52,053 bases of DNA, taken from Lutispora sp. Lineage in GTDB: Bacteria > Bacillota > Clostridia > Lutisporales > Lutisporaceae. The notes below the pieces were generated by a model that did not search any database, had not been told where the DNA came from, and worked only from the letters and a program-made list of their open reading frames with translations. Each line of letters begins with the position of its first letter. Within the stretch, counting starts at the first letter, position 1. The position numbers were made by a program, and so were the translations under genes. Shown here piece after piece: positions 37,001-46,563 of this stretch. Location: the NCBI GenBank assembly GCA_028709965.1, contig JAQUTA010000006.1, positions 1-52,053 of the forward strand. Direction: 5' to 3'.

Positions 37001-38347
37001 GATTTGGGGATTAATCAATGAATTAAATTTTGATACTATTTTTCTGTTTTTTATTAAAACAGCCCCTATTTCAGTAATTTTATCATTAACGCTAGAAAGT
37101 CCTGTGGTTTCAATATCAAATACTACAAATTCCTCATCAAAATCGTAATTTATCTCATTATATACAACAGGCGTTCCATCGTTTACTAGATATCCTTCAA
37201 CTCCATACAGCACTTTTACACCATACTTTTTTGAAGCTTCATATGCTTCAGGAAAGGCTTGTACTACTCCATGGTCTGTTATGGCTATTGCTTTATGACC
37301 CCACTCTTTGGCTCTTTTTATCAACGCTGCTGCAGAAGATATCCCATCCATAGAACTCATAGAAGTATGAGCATGAAGCTCTACTCTTTTTATAGGAGCA
37401 GTATCAATTCTTTTATTGCTTTCTGCAGTCATTATACTAATAGGATATAATACAATTTCTTTAGAGTAAGGATCTAATTGGACGTCACCTTTAACTATTA
37501 AGTTAGTACCAATCTTTAATTTATTTTCCATATCTCCTAAGTCTTGGTCTTCCCTTAGGAATAGCTTGCAAGTTATGGAGCTTTGGTAATCTGTGGTATA
37601 GAAGCTTAATATCTTTTTACCGTTATTTAATACTCTGCTTTCTTGATAAAAGACTTCACCTGTAATTACAACTCTTCCGGATTCTTCATTTAATGTGTCG
37701 ATAGGTATTAAACCATTTTCAGAAAAATGCTTTCCAAATATGAGTTGATTTTTATTCATTTCCTGTTTATCCTTTTTTGAAGCCTTAATATCTTGTTGCT
37801 TTAAGGCTTCAAAAATAATCTTTTCTTCTTCTTTTATTAATGAATTCATATAACTCTCTTCATCAATGTTTTCTTCTATACATTTCAATTTTACAATGAT
37901 TCTTGCTCCATATTCATTAAATATAATATTTTCTATTATTTCATCTAAGTTTTTTTGTTTTACTAAATCCAAAGAAATTTTAGAGTTTAATATGATCTCC
38001 ATAATATTATTATCTAGACACTCTATTGAACATTTTTTTAAAAAGCCAACAAACCCAGGATTTTCTTCAAAAACTCTATTAAAGATTTGATCTTTATGTT
38101 CTAAAATATTTATCTCTGTATTAATCATTGAAATTTCTTTATCTGGAACTAATTTTACAGATAATAACCCATGTTCAAGTGCAAACTTTTCTCCTATAGA
38201 TTCTAATTCCTTTACATCAATAAATTTCTTTAGTTTAATATACAATTCCCAAGCCTTTTTATTTGGATAAACTTTTATCTTTTGAATATCAAATATATGT
38301 TTATATATATCCATATGATTGCTTTCAAATTTAGCTTCATTTTGCAT
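34094..38347 (-). CDS. polC: DNA polymerase III PolC-type alpha subunit
   Basis: Replicative polymerase of low-GC Gram-positives, 1417 residues. Order: N-terminal domain, OB fold (VVITGEVFYQESRVL about 230), PHP domain split around the exonuclease (ELHAHTSMSSMDGIS near 325), DEDDh proofreading exonuclease (FVVFDIETTGLSSVND near 405; HRASDDAEAT), then the C-family polymerase core (GSRGSVGSSLVA; zinc-type CGNC...CPIC; PDIDLNF) and a C-terminal helix-hairpin region (LRSLQGLGANAALSI). All segments are intact. ATG 38347 follows GGTGAG. Confidence 0.97.
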   Translation of the reverse strand: MQNEAKFESNHMDIYKHIFDIQKIKVYPNKKAWELYIKLKKFIDVKELESIGEKFALEHGLLSVKLVPDKEISMINTEINILEHKDQIFNRVFEENPGFVGFLKKCSIECLDNNIMEIILNSKISLDLVKQKNLDEIIENIIFNEYGARIIVKLKCIEENIDEESYMNSLIKEEEKIIFEALKQQDIKASKKDKQEMNKNQLIFGKHFSENGLIPIDTLNEESGRVVITGEVFYQESRVLNNGKKILSFYTTDYQSSITCKLFLREDQDLGDMENKLKIGTNLIVKGDVQLDPYSKEIVLYPISIMTAESNKRIDTAPIKRVELHAHTSMSSMDGISSAAALIKRAKEWGHKAIAITDHGVVQAFPEAYEASKKYGVKVLYGVEGYLVNDGTPVVYNEINYDFDEEFVVFDIETTGLSSVNDKITEIGAVLIKNRKIVSKFNSLINPQIPIPEKIQKLTGITDAMVSRAPCIEEVLPKFLSFAGVRPLVAHNALFDVGFIKNKASLLGFKIDNPVLDTLQLSRKLLPLKRHKLNNLCDHFGIKLENHHRASDDAEATALILIHLFEMLENKNIHCLSNINKIIKESTNVKSSESYHIIILVKNYTGLKNLYKLISISHLDYFYKKPRILKSVLLNYGEGLILGSACEAGEIFRSIMNNVDESILLDKAKLYDYFEIQPLANNQFLINNGVLDKKGLIEINKKILELGRKLNKPVVGTGDVHFIEPEDEVYRRILMAGQGYSDADEQAPLYIKTTEEMLEDFNYFDKDTAYEIVVENPTKISDIIEEIIPIPQETYPPKIDGAEEQIKEMTMSKAHSIYSDELPQVVKERLDKELNSIINNGYAVMYLIAQKLVSKSLRDGYMVGSRGSVGSSLVATMCDITEVNPLPPHYVCGNCKYSYFFTDGSIGSGADLPDENCPICGNNLTKDGHDIPFEVFLGFEGDKEPDIDLNFAGEYQSVAHKYTEELFGKGYVFRAGTIGTIADKTAYGFVKKYYEEKGKKLNNAETKRLIAGCTGIKRTTGQHPGGVMIVPSDKEIYEFTPIQHPADDIGSSIITTHFDYNSISGRLLKLDILGHDVPTIIKMLEDITGFSAQKVKFDDKSTMSLFTSSKALGVNLDEIDCEVGSLGIPEFGTKFVRQMLIDTKPSTFAELVRISGLSHGTDVWLNNAQHIIKSETATLKDVISTRDDIMLYLIYKGVKPKIAFKTAESVRKGKGLSNELEEAMKEKGVPEWYIKSCKSIKYLFPKAHATAYVMMSFRIAYYKVFFPEAFYTTYFTVRLDDFDADIFTKGKNLVKSKWIELDKLGNNATTKEKNLMTLVEVVYEMYCRNIKLLPVDLYKSEADKFVVTDDGIRSPLRSLQGLGANAALSIIKERHKNPFISIQDLRERTKISKTVIEIMKNHGCLEGLPENNQLSLF

Positions 38348-38377
38348 TTTCTCACCAAGTATTTATTCATATTTCCG

Positions 38378-39016
38378 CTAATGTTTTACGGATTTACCTA
38401 AAACCTTTAAAATGTCCTTATACATTTTTAACCTTGATAAAAAGCCATGGGTAAAACCAAGCTTTTCTTCTTTTGTAAGATGAGTTATTTCATCTAAGTA
38501 CACTTCTTTAACATTATAAGAATATTTATTTACATGAATTGTAAGGGCAACTTCTATGCCATATCTAACATAGTCCAAATCTTCTATTTGATCTAAAATA
38601 CTTTTTTTTACTACTCTTTGCCCTGAAAGGTTAGGAGCAATTTTTTGAGCAATATCAGTAATAGCTCTTCCTTTTTTAAATATGCCCACCGTCATATCTG
38701 CTTGGTTTAAAACTACTGGGTAAATCAAGTCGTATAAATGGCTTTTTTTTAATCCTATCAAATCTGCATCTAATAATAATATATTTTCTGAATAGCATTC
38801 TTTTAGGCCTGCGTTTATTGCTCCACCTTTGCCTACATTTTCTTTCAGCTCGATTACTCTTATTCCAAAACCTTTTGCTATTTTTGTAGTATTATCCCAA
38901 GATCCATCACTTATTACTATGATGTCCTCTATAAGGGATACATCACATACTACTTTTAAAATCTCTCCAATAGTTTTTTCTTCATTATATGCAGGAATAA
39001 TCGCTGTTACAGACAT
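38378..39016 (-). CDS. Family 2 glycosyltransferase
   Basis: 212-residue cytoplasmic GT-A enzyme resembling dolichol-phosphate-mannose synthase or polyprenyl-phosphate sugar transferases: VTAIIPAYNEEKTIGEIL, IVISDGSWDNTTKIA, VGKGGAINAGL and the DxD-type LLLDADLIG. No membrane segment, so it acts alone or with an unseen partner. The location between ispG and polC is not part of the Bacillus order. The acceptor is unknown. Confidence 0.8.
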   Translation of the reverse strand: MSVTAIIPAYNEEKTIGEILKVVCDVSLIEDIIVISDGSWDNTTKIAKGFGIRVIELKENVGKGGAINAGLKECYSENILLLDADLIGLKKSHLYDLIYPVVLNQADMTVGIFKKGRAITDIAQKIAPNLSGQRVVKKSILDQIEDLDYVRYGIEVALTIHVNKYSYNVKEVYLDEITHLTKEEKLGFTHGFLSRLKMYKDILKVLGKSVKH

Positions 39017-39037
39017 ATATATTCCTCCTGATGTTTG

Positions 39038-40093
39038 TTATATAAGCTTCTTTAACTCATTTATAAAAATATCTACTGCACAATTTTCATCAATTTTTCT
39101 AACTGGTTTTCCTTTTATGAAGAGTAAATAATCGCCTTTTCCGCCTGCAATACCTATATCTGCATCTTTAGCTTCTCCGGGTCCATTCACTCCGCAGCCC
39201 ATCACTGCAACCTTTAATTTTTTTGTTGTCTCTATACACTCAACTCTTTTGTCTATTTCATCTGCAATTTTTATTAGATCTACTGAGCATCTGCCACAGG
39301 TTGGGCAGGAAATCACTTCTATTCCTATATCCAAAAGTCCTAAGTTTCTAAGTATCTCACGACCTACTATCACTTCTTCTCTAGGATCTCCCGTCAAGGA
39401 CACTCTTATAGTATCTCCAATGCCTTGATGCAAAAGACATCCGATTCCCACTGAGGATTTAATAGTACCTTTTCTTATGGTTCCAGCTTCAGTTATTCCT
39501 ATATGAAGAGGATAATCAACAACCTCAGATATTTTCTTATAGCTTTCAATCGTGTCGAGAACGTTGCTCGATTTTATAGAAATTACTATCTGATCATAAC
39601 CTAGCTCCTCTATCATTCTCACATTACTTAATGCACTTTCCACCATTGCATCTGGTGTTGGTCCTCCGTATTTCACCAGTAATTTTTCCTCTACAGAGCC
39701 TGAATTAACACCCACTCTGATAGGAATATGTCTTTCTATAGCTGCGTCCACCACACTCTTTAATTTTTGCTTTCCTCCAATGTTACCTGGGTTGATTCTT
39801 ATCTTATCGGCTCCATTTTCCATTGAAGCTAATGCAAGTTTATAATCGAAGTGTATATCTGCAACTATAGGAATATCTATAGCCTTTTTTATTTCCTTTA
39901 AGGCTGATGCAGCTTCAATATTTGGAATGGCTACTCTTATAAGCTCGCATCCAATCTTCTGTAAATCGTGGATTTGGGTTATTGTTTCCGCTACATTTTC
40001 GGTTTTGGTATTGGTCATAGATTGTACTATAACCCTTTGCCCGCCGCCAATTATTATTTTACCAACCTTTACTTGTCTTGTTTGTTTATTCAT
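39038..40093 (-). CDS. ispG: 4-hydroxy-3-methylbut-2-enyl diphosphate synthase
   Basis: 351-residue [4Fe-4S] enzyme of the MEP isoprenoid pathway (GcpE). VQSMTNTKTENVAETI, RVAIPNIEAA, RINPGNIG and the cluster region ISCPTCGRCSVDL with a later GCGVNGPGEAKDADIG are present. It shares the operon with dxr, another MEP enzyme, and uppS, a user of the product. Confidence 0.96.
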   Translation of the reverse strand: MNKQTRQVKVGKIIIGGGQRVIVQSMTNTKTENVAETITQIHDLQKIGCELIRVAIPNIEAASALKEIKKAIDIPIVADIHFDYKLALASMENGADKIRINPGNIGGKQKLKSVVDAAIERHIPIRVGVNSGSVEEKLLVKYGGPTPDAMVESALSNVRMIEELGYDQIVISIKSSNVLDTIESYKKISEVVDYPLHIGITEAGTIRKGTIKSSVGIGCLLHQGIGDTIRVSLTGDPREEVIVGREILRNLGLLDIGIEVISCPTCGRCSVDLIKIADEIDKRVECIETTKKLKVAVMGCGVNGPGEAKDADIGIAGGKGDYLLFIKGKPVRKIDENCAVDIFINELKKLI

Positions 40094-40102
40094 CTTTTAT
40101 AC

Positions 40103-41113
40103 CTACCTAAAAAAATTCAATAAATTATATTTAATTAAATCTTTGTATGCAATAACTACTGCTAGTACCATAAGTGCTACAAAGCCAACAAAATTAATAA
40201 ATCCTTCTTTCTCTGCCTCTATAGGTTTACGCCTTATAAATTCTAAGAAAAGAAACATTAATCTTCCACCATCTAAGGCAGGTATCGGAAGTAAATTTAT
40301 TATACCTAAATTCAAGCTGAGAAAAGCTGTCAAATTCAATAAATATAAGAAACCTACTTTTGCAGCTTCATTAATAAATATAATAATCCCCACAGGTCCC
40401 GATACTTCATCAGACGAAGCTTTTCCGGTGAAAAGCTTTACCAGAAAATCTAACATTGATTTTGATACTGCAATAGTTGTATTTAAACCTTCTTTAATTG
40501 AGATACTACCTATTTTTAGCGATGGCTTTATTCCTATAATGGCTCCCTCTGTTTCATTTTCAACTATAGGTACAACATTAATACTTTGTTTTTGATTTTT
40601 CCTTTGAACTATTATCTCAAGATTTTTTCCAGGGCTCTCAGAAATCTCTTTCTTGACACTATCCCAATTATTAATTGTTTTATTGTTTATTTCAATGATT
40701 TTATCCCCTTTTAGCATACCTGCGGTTTGAGCAGGTTTTCCTATAATAACTTCATTTATTGTAGGAGTTTGAGTCACTACCAAAGAAAAAATAAAAAGAG
40801 CTAATATAAAATTCATCAAAGGTCCGAAGAAGATTACTCCCATTCTCGTAAGCAATGACTTATTATTAAAGGCTTTATCATCTTGAGATGCTTCATCTTC
40901 TCCAGTAAGCTTACAAAAACCTCCTATTGGTATAGCTCTTAAGGAATATAGAGTATCTCCTTTTTTCTTACCAAATAATTTGGGTCCCATGCCAATGGCA
41001 AACTCTTCAACCCTTATTCCTGATAGTTTAGCTACAATAAAATGTCCAAATTCATGTATCATAACTATTAATACAAACACAAGCATAGCTAATATGAAAT
41101 TTCCAAAAGTCAT
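40103..41113 (-). CDS. rseP: RIP metalloprotease RseP (RasP-like)
   Basis: Site-2 membrane protease of about 336 residues. The zinc motif MIHEFGHFIVA lies in the first helix (near residue 20), followed by EEFAIGMGPKLFG and IPIGGFCKLTGED. A PDZ domain (PAQTAGMLKGDKIIEINN) and the second metal motif NLLPIPALDGGRL complete it. ATG 41113 lies 6 bases after AGAGGTG; the in-frame GTG 41122 overlaps that site. Confidence 0.95.
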   Translation of the reverse strand: MTFGNFILAMLVFVLIVMIHEFGHFIVAKLSGIRVEEFAIGMGPKLFGKKKGDTLYSLRAIPIGGFCKLTGEDEASQDDKAFNNKSLLTRMGVIFFGPLMNFILALFIFSLVVTQTPTINEVIIGKPAQTAGMLKGDKIIEINNKTINNWDSVKKEISESPGKNLEIIVQRKNQKQSINVVPIVENETEGAIIGIKPSLKIGSISIKEGLNTTIAVSKSMLDFLVKLFTGKASSDEVSGPVGIIIFINEAAKVGFLYLLNLTAFLSLNLGIINLLPIPALDGGRLMFLFLEFIRRKPIEAEKEGFINFVGFVALMVLAVVIAYKDLIKYNLLNFFR

Positions 41114-41118
41114 ATAAT

Positions 41119-42276
41119 TCACCTCTTCTTATACAATTCCATTGCAATATTTCTTGACCAATTGTCTATATAGAATATTTCTTCTAAAGTATTTACCTCT
41201 GAAAGAGTATGTTTTTCTAAAGCCTTTGCAACTATACTATAAATCTCCATAAACTGAATTTTCCCTTGAAGGAATAAGTTAACTGCTACTTCATTTGCTC
41301 CATTTAATACTATGCAACTACTATCTCCATCTTTTAAAGCTTCATAGGCAAGTTTGAGACATGGGAATCTATGTGTATCAGGCTTTTCAAAGTTAAGAGT
41401 ATTAATTTTGCTAAAATCTAGCTTGCTGTCAACTGCAATGGTTCTCTTAGGATAAGTTAAAGAGTGTTTTATAGGTATCTTCATATCTGGTACTCCTAAT
41501 TGAGCTAAAATAGCACCATCCACAAATTCAACCATGGAATGTATGATACTCTCCGGATGTACATAAACTTGTATACTCTCTCCAGCCATATCAAATAGCC
41601 ATCTCGCCTCAATTACTTCCAATCCTTTATTCATCAAAGTTGAAGAATCTATTGTAACCTTCTTACCCATGCTCCAGCTTGGATGCTTTAATGCATCAGA
41701 CAAGGAAACCATTTTGAGCTCCTCTAGTGTTTTTTTTCTAAAAGGTCCACCAGAAGCAGTAAGTATGATTTTTGATACAAATTCTCTGTCTCTTCCAATG
41801 CATTGAAAAATTGCTGAATGTTCACTGTCAACTGGTATGATTGATGCACTGCATTCCCTAGCCTTTTTCGTAATAATCCTGCCAGCAGTAACAAGTGTTT
41901 CTTTATTTGCCAATGCCACAGTTTTACCTTTTTCTATTGCACTATAGGTTGGCTTTAAACCGGCTATACCAACTATTGCAGAAACTACAATATCTGCCTT
42001 TTCATAAGATGCAGCATAGGTCAACCCATCCTCTCCATACAATACTTTTAAATCATTATTATGAGAGGCTATTAAAGATTTAAATTCTTTGTATTTATTG
42101 TAATCGAATATGACTACTATATCAGGTTTAAACTCCAATACCTGTTTGTACAAGATATCTATGTTAGAATTTGCAGTTAATGCACATACGCTAAACTCGT
42201 CTCTGTTATTTCTGATTACCTCCAAGGTTTGAAGTCCAATTGAGCCCGTTGATCCTAATATCGCAATATTTTTCAT
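41119..42276 (-). CDS. dxr: 1-deoxy-D-xylulose 5-phosphate reductoisomerase
   Basis: 385-residue NADPH enzyme of the MEP pathway. ILGSTGSIGLQTLEVI (NADPH fold), LANKETLVTAG, PVDSEHSAIFQC (metal), ASGGPF and HPSWSMGKKVTIDSSTLMNK are all present. ATG 42276 has GGAG 6 bases ahead; the longer in-frame start at 42303 lies in the upstream palindrome. Confidence 0.96.
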   Translation of the reverse strand: MKNIAILGSTGSIGLQTLEVIRNNRDEFSVCALTANSNIDILYKQVLEFKPDIVVIFDYNKYKEFKSLIASHNNDLKVLYGEDGLTYAASYEKADIVVSAIVGIAGLKPTYSAIEKGKTVALANKETLVTAGRIITKKARECSASIIPVDSEHSAIFQCIGRDREFVSKIILTASGGPFRKKTLEELKMVSLSDALKHPSWSMGKKVTIDSSTLMNKGLEVIEARWLFDMAGESIQVYVHPESIIHSMVEFVDGAILAQLGVPDMKIPIKHSLTYPKRTIAVDSKLDFSKINTLNFEKPDTHRFPCLKLAYEALKDGDSSCIVLNGANEVAVNLFLQGKIQFMEIYSIVAKALEKHTLSEVNTLEEIFYIDNWSRNIAMELYKKR

Positions 42277-42291
42277 TTTTACTCCTTTAAA

Positions 42292-42331
42292 CAACGGAAG
42301 CAATTGCTATAGCAATTGCAACACACCGTTG
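42292..42331. repeat. Nested palindromes between cdsA and dxr
   Basis: A 20-nt palindrome GCAATTGCTATAGCAATTGC (42300-42319) sits within CAACGG/CCGTTG arms (42292-42297, 42326-42331). Further short AGGCG/CGCCT arms lie to 42380. The 140-bp gap has no gene; it is a folded spacer of unknown role. Confidence 0.6.
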
Positions 42332-42416
42332 CAATGAGGCGAATAATTAATACACTCCGCCTGTTTTAAATAATTGATACCTGCTACCTGCAGGGATGGA
42401 GGACATCTTTGCCTCG

Positions 42417-43223
42417 TTATAATAATTCTTTCATTAAAGTTACATATGTATATATTGTTGGTGCAGTGAATAGTATGCTATCAAATCTATCAAGTATCCC
42501 TCCATGTCCCGGCATAATATTACCAAAATCCTTTATGTTACAAAACCTCTTAATTGAAGAAGCTGATAAATCACCAAGTTGCGAAGTAATACCACATAAC
42601 AAGCCCATGAATAGATAATGTACCAAACTCATAGAATAACCCATATTATTAAATATCAATCCGGCCAAGAGGCAGGAGATAACACTGCCTAATACCCCAC
42701 CTATAGCACCTTCAATGGTTTTTTTGGGGCTTATTGATGGACAAAGTTTATTTTTCCCAAAAATACTGCCCACAAAATATGCACCTGTATCAGAAAGCCA
42801 AGCAGTTAAAAATGGCAGCCATATAAGTATCTTCCCATTGATTCCATTATATATAAATATTAAATTACTAAATAAATATGATATATAAATAATACCCAGT
42901 ATTGTAACTGCAGCATTTAATATATTATATCCATTTCTTATGATATTCAAAAACATTAATAGCAAAGTAATAAAAATCAATAAGGAAAGGGTGATGAAGG
43001 TATTGTAATTAACCGAAATTAGAAAATAGTAAATTGCAGTTGCTAAATATCCAATCCAGGTCGTTGGTTTATAATTTGTACCGGAAAAGGCTTTATAATA
43101 CTCAAATAAACCAATCATAGCTAGTAAAAATACAAACAAATATAGAACTCTTCCTCCAATTATTAATGTACCTATTATAAGAGGTAATCCGATAGCTGCG
43201 CTGATAACTCTTGTTTTAAGCAT
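42417..43223 (-). CDS. cdsA: Phosphatidate cytidylyltransferase
   Basis: 268-residue membrane enzyme making CDP-diacylglycerol, the substrate of pgsA. Multiple hydrophobic helices; the C-terminal signature is GNIMPGHGGILDRFDSILF (compare S-x-x-K-R-x-x-x-K-D-x-x...GHGGxxDRxD), with SASSIKRFCNIKDFG before it. 12 bp after uppS. Confidence 0.94.
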   Translation of the reverse strand: MLKTRVISAAIGLPLIIGTLIIGGRVLYLFVFLLAMIGLFEYYKAFSGTNYKPTTWIGYLATAIYYFLISVNYNTFITLSLLIFITLLLMFLNIIRNGYNILNAAVTILGIIYISYLFSNLIFIYNGINGKILIWLPFLTAWLSDTGAYFVGSIFGKNKLCPSISPKKTIEGAIGGVLGSVISCLLAGLIFNNMGYSMSLVHYLFMGLLCGITSQLGDLSASSIKRFCNIKDFGNIMPGHGGILDRFDSILFTAPTIYTYVTLMKELL

Positions 43224-43235
43224 ATAAATCCTCCA

Positions 43236-43958
43236 TCACTTTATTCCTCCAAATCGTCTATTCCTTTGTCCATATTCATCAATAGCTTCGATTAGATTTA
43301 CCTTTCGAAAATCCGGCCACAAAACGTCTGAAAAATATAACTCGCTATAAGCTCCTTGCCATATTAAAAAATTACTAATTCTCTTTTCTCCACTTGTTCT
43401 TATGATTAAGTCAGGATCTTTATCCCCTGCCGTATATAAATAGTTTGAGAGCATTTTTTCATCTATATCCTTCTCTTTAATCTCGCCTGATAAGATTTTT
43501 TTAGATATTGCTTTGACTGCATCGATTATTTCATTTCTGCCTCCGTAATTTAACGCAATGTTAAATTGCAAACCAGTATTATTATTAGTCATATTGATGG
43601 CTTTATAAATGTGAGTTTTTGTAGAGTAGGACAAAGAATCAATGTCTCCTAATATCTTAATTTTAACATTATTCTTATATAATTCATCAATTTCTTTTTT
43701 TAAAAATTCAACCAATAAAATATTGATCAAGTAATCCACCTCTTCAGCGGGTCGAGTCCAGTTCTCCGTAGAAAACGCAAAAACAGTTAATATATTAATG
43801 CCTATATCGCTGCAATATCTGACTATTTCTTTTAATGCTTCTACACCGGCTTTATGCCCAAAAGATCTAGGCAGCCCCCTCAATTTTGCCCATCTTCCAT
43901 TTCCATCCATGATGATGGCAATATGCTCAGGCAGTTTTTTAACTTTTTGCTTATTCAT
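43236..43958 (-). CDS. uppS: Isoprenyl (undecaprenyl) diphosphate synthase
   Basis: 240-residue cis-prenyltransferase making the C55 carrier for cell-wall synthesis: [57 protein letters not shown] and the C-terminal [15 protein letters not shown]. First gene after a terminator, so it probably starts the uppS-cdsA-dxr-rseP-ispG unit. Confidence 0.96.
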   Translation of the reverse strand: MNKQKVKKLPEHIAIIMDGNGRWAKLRGLPRSFGHKAGVEALKEIVRYCSDIGINILTVFAFSTENWTRPAEEVDYLINILLVEFLKKEIDELYKNNVKIKILGDIDSLSYSTKTHIYKAINMTNNNTGLQFNIALNYGGRNEIIDAVKAISKKILSGEIKEKDIDEKMLSNYLYTAGDKDPDLIIRTSGEKRISNFLIWQGAYSELYFSDVLWPDFRKVNLIEAIDEYGQRNRRFGGIK

Positions 43959-44015
43959 ACTTAGATGCCTCCGAAAATCATACTTACCTATACTTCACAC
44001 AACTATATGTCTAAA

Positions 44016-44042
44016 AAAAGCCCCTCAAAATGAGGGGTATTT
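44016..44042 (-). terminator. Terminator after the frr operon
   Basis: ACCCCTC-ATTTT-GAGGGG stem with TTTTTTT following on the minus strand, just after the small gene downstream of frr. Confidence 0.9.
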
Positions 44043-44043
44043 T

Positions 44044-44244
44044 CTATTTAAAATAGCTTACAGTTAAAACAACCCTTTTTTCACTTTCTTTGTGCTTTAC
44101 AACAATAGGATTTGAATAATCAAACTTTTTATCACCATTTTTTGATGGTGCTTTTGTTATTTCAAGAATTATTTCTTTATCATGATGCAGTTTTGATAAT
44201 GCATCATTCAATCTATAGCCAATTAGTAAAACACTTTCAGACAA
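44044..44244 (-). CDS. Small protein of unknown function after frr
   Basis: 66 residues, TTG start 44244 with GGAGG ahead, 2 bp after the frr stop, so clearly translated with it. Predicted mixed helix and strands (DALSKLHHDKEIILEITKA; RVVLTVSYFK), no membrane segment or cysteine. I do not recognise the family. The terminator directly after its stop supports it being the real last gene of the rpsB-tsf/pyrH-frr region. Confidence 0.7.
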   Translation of the reverse strand: MSESVLLIGYRLNDALSKLHHDKEIILEITKAPSKNGDKKFDYSNPIVVKHKESEKRVVLTVSYFK

Positions 44245-44246
44245 TA

Positions 44247-44804
44247 TTAAACCTCCATGATTTCCTTTTCTTTAACTTCAAGTATTTTATCAATTTCTTT
44301 TATTGCTTTATCTGTAGATTTTTGCATTTCATCTTCAGCTTTTTTTAGTTCGTCTTCAGATATTTTAGCATCTTTTTTTAATTTTTTCAAACTGTCAATA
44401 GCATCTCTTCTAGTATTTCTTACTGCAATTTTTGATTCCTCGCTCATTTTTCTAATTACTTTAACCAAATCTTTTCTTCTCTCTTCGGTTAATTGAGGAA
44501 CTATAAGTCTTATAAGCTTTCCATCATTTGATGGATTAATTCCAAGATCTGATTTAAGTATTGCTTTTTCAATCATAGAAATTGATTTTGAATCCCAAGG
44601 TTGTATAGTCATAATCCTTGGTTCGGGGGCAGCAATATTTGCCAGTTGAGTGAGAGGGGTTTCGGAACCATAATACTCTACCATAATTCTATCCAACATG
44701 GCTGGATTAGCACGTCCTGCTTTCAAAGAAGCTAAGTCTCTTCTTAAAAGATTTATAGTTTTAGCCATCTTTCCTTCTGCTGTTTTCCCAATCTCCTTAA
44801 TCAT
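44247..44804 (-). CDS. frr: Ribosome recycling factor
   Basis: 185 residues, two-domain tRNA mimic that splits post-termination ribosomes with [35 protein letters not shown] and [19 protein letters not shown] are diagnostic. Three bp after pyrH. Confidence 0.97.
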   Translation of the reverse strand: MIKEIGKTAEGKMAKTINLLRRDLASLKAGRANPAMLDRIMVEYYGSETPLTQLANIAAPEPRIMTIQPWDSKSISMIEKAILKSDLGINPSNDGKLIRLIVPQLTEERRKDLVKVIRKMSEESKIAVRNTRRDAIDSLKKLKKDAKISEDELKKAEDEMQKSTDKAIKEIDKILEVKEKEIMEV

Positions 44805-44807
44805 AAA

Positions 44808-45521
44808 CTAATCCTCCTTTACTATTGTACCAATTGTTTCTCCTTTTACGACCTTAATAATATTATTAGGGTTGTTTAAATCAAATACTATAATTGGTAT
44901 TTGATTATCCATACATAGAGATGCAGCCGTTGAATCCATGACCACCAAGCCCTTATTAATAACATCTATGTACGAAAGAATGTCATATTTTTTAGCATTC
45001 TTGTTTTGTACAGGATCGCAGTCATACACTCCATCGACTTTTTTTGCCAATAAAATTATTTCAGCTTCTATCTCCGCAGCCCTTAAGGCAGCAGTTGTAT
45101 CTGTTGAAAAGTATGGATTTCCTATGCCTGATGCAAATATCACTACTCTGCCCTTTTCTAAATGCCTTATTGCTTTTCTTCTTATATAAGGTTCTGCGAT
45201 TTGTCTCATTTCTATAGCAGTTTGCACTCTGGTAGCAACATCTATTCTTTCCATTGCATCTTGTAAGGCTAATGCATTAATCACCGTTGCTAGCATTCCC
45301 ATGTTATCTGCTGTTGTCCTATCCATCCCCTTACCGCTTCTTCCTCTCCAGAAGTTACCTCCACCGACTACTATAGCAACTTCAACACCCAAACCTACTA
45401 ATTCTTTTACCTTTTGAGCTATATTTTCTATAGTTCCTTGATCCAATCCAAAATCTTTTGCCCCAGCTAGGGCTTCACCACTCAATTTTAATATAATTCT
45501 TTTATATTTGACAGGCTGCAT
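44808..45521 (-). CDS. pyrH: UMP kinase
   Basis: 237-residue hexameric bacterial UMP kinase: [83 protein letters not shown]. Starts at ATG 45521 behind GGAGG. Follows tsf after a terminator, so it may have its own promoter. Confidence 0.97.
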   Translation of the reverse strand: MQPVKYKRIILKLSGEALAGAKDFGLDQGTIENIAQKVKELVGLGVEVAIVVGGGNFWRGRSGKGMDRTTADNMGMLATVINALALQDAMERIDVATRVQTAIEMRQIAEPYIRRKAIRHLEKGRVVIFASGIGNPYFSTDTTAALRAAEIEAEIILLAKKVDGVYDCDPVQNKNAKKYDILSYIDVINKGLVVMDSTAASLCMDNQIPIIVFDLNNPNNIIKVVKGETIGTIVKED

Positions 45522-45589
45522 AAATAATACCTCCGATTAAGCTAAAATTTCTACATTAAACATAAAAATCCTTCTGGTTTTAGAAAAAA

Positions 45590-45610
45590 GGAGAACACTA
45601 AGTGTTCCCC
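45590..45610 (-). terminator. Terminator after tsf
   Basis: GGGGAACAC-TTA-GTGTTCTCC stem (one G-U pair) followed by TTTTTTCT on the minus strand. Confidence 0.85.
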
Positions 45611-45625
45611 ATTTTCAATTGTAGA

Positions 45626-46537
45626 TTATTTATTTTTCATCTGACCCATTACTTCTTCTGCAAAGTTATCTTCTCTTTTTTGTATACCTTCGCCTTTTTC
45701 AAACCTTATAAACTTAGAAACTGAAATTTCTGAACCAATTTCTTTTGATTTATCATTCAAAAGCTTTGCTATTGTTCTTTCTCCATCCTTTACAAACAAT
45801 TGATCCAATAAGCAAATCTCTTTTAGCTGCTTTTTCAATCTTCCTTCAATCATTTTTTCTACTACTGCAGGATTTTTGCCTTCATTTATGGCTTGAACTT
45901 TTAATATTTCTTTTTCTTTTTCAATATAGTCATGGGGTACGTCGGATTCATTTATGTATAAAGGATTCATTGCAGCAATTTGCATGGCAATATCTTTCCC
46001 CAGCTCAATCAAAGTATCATTAACTATTGAACTTTCTAATTGGATTAAAGTTCCTATTCTGCCGCCTCCATGAATATAAGAAACAATAGCACCATTTTCT
46101 ACAACAAATTTTTCAAATCGTCTTATTGTCATATTCTCGCCTATTTTTGCGATTAATGTGCTAAGAGATTCCCTAACTTTCATTCCGTTATAATCAGCTT
46201 CATTCAATTGTTCTAAATCTTTAATATCATTATCAACAACTATTTTAGCCATAGAATTCACGAAATCAATAAATTCCTGATTCTTTGCTACAAAATCTGT
46301 TTCGCAATTAACTTCAACAATTGCTCCTATTTTATTGTCATTATTGATATATGTACCTACCAATCCCTCAGAAGCTATTCTACTTGCTTTTTTTGCAGCT
46401 GCTGCTAATCCTTTTTCTCTCAAAAGCTCAATTGCTTTTTCCATATTACCATTAGTTTCAACCAAAGCTTTTTTGCAATCCATCATTCCAGCTCCGGTTC
46501 TTTCTCTAAGTTCTTTTACAGTTGAAGCATCAACCAT
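45626..46537 (-). CDS. tsf: Elongation factor Ts
   Basis: 303-residue nucleotide exchange factor for EF-Tu. VKELRERTGAGMMDCKKAL, VEVNCETDFVA and the coiled-coil domain follow in order; AGGAGGAGATAAGT precedes ATG 46537. Length is at the long end typical of Firmicutes. Confidence 0.97.
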   Translation of the reverse strand: MVDASTVKELRERTGAGMMDCKKALVETNGNMEKAIELLREKGLAAAAKKASRIASEGLVGTYINNDNKIGAIVEVNCETDFVAKNQEFIDFVNSMAKIVVDNDIKDLEQLNEADYNGMKVRESLSTLIAKIGENMTIRRFEKFVVENGAIVSYIHGGGRIGTLIQLESSIVNDTLIELGKDIAMQIAAMNPLYINESDVPHDYIEKEKEILKVQAINEGKNPAVVEKMIEGRLKKQLKEICLLDQLFVKDGERTIAKLLNDKSKEIGSEISVSKFIRFEKGEGIQKREDNFAEEVMGQMKNK

Positions 46538-46563
46538 ACTTATCTCCTCCTAAACATTATTAA

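Noticed and set aside
39927-40595. 222-residue plus-strand open frame
   Set aside because: Antisense to ispG and rseP, spanning their junction; no translation signals.
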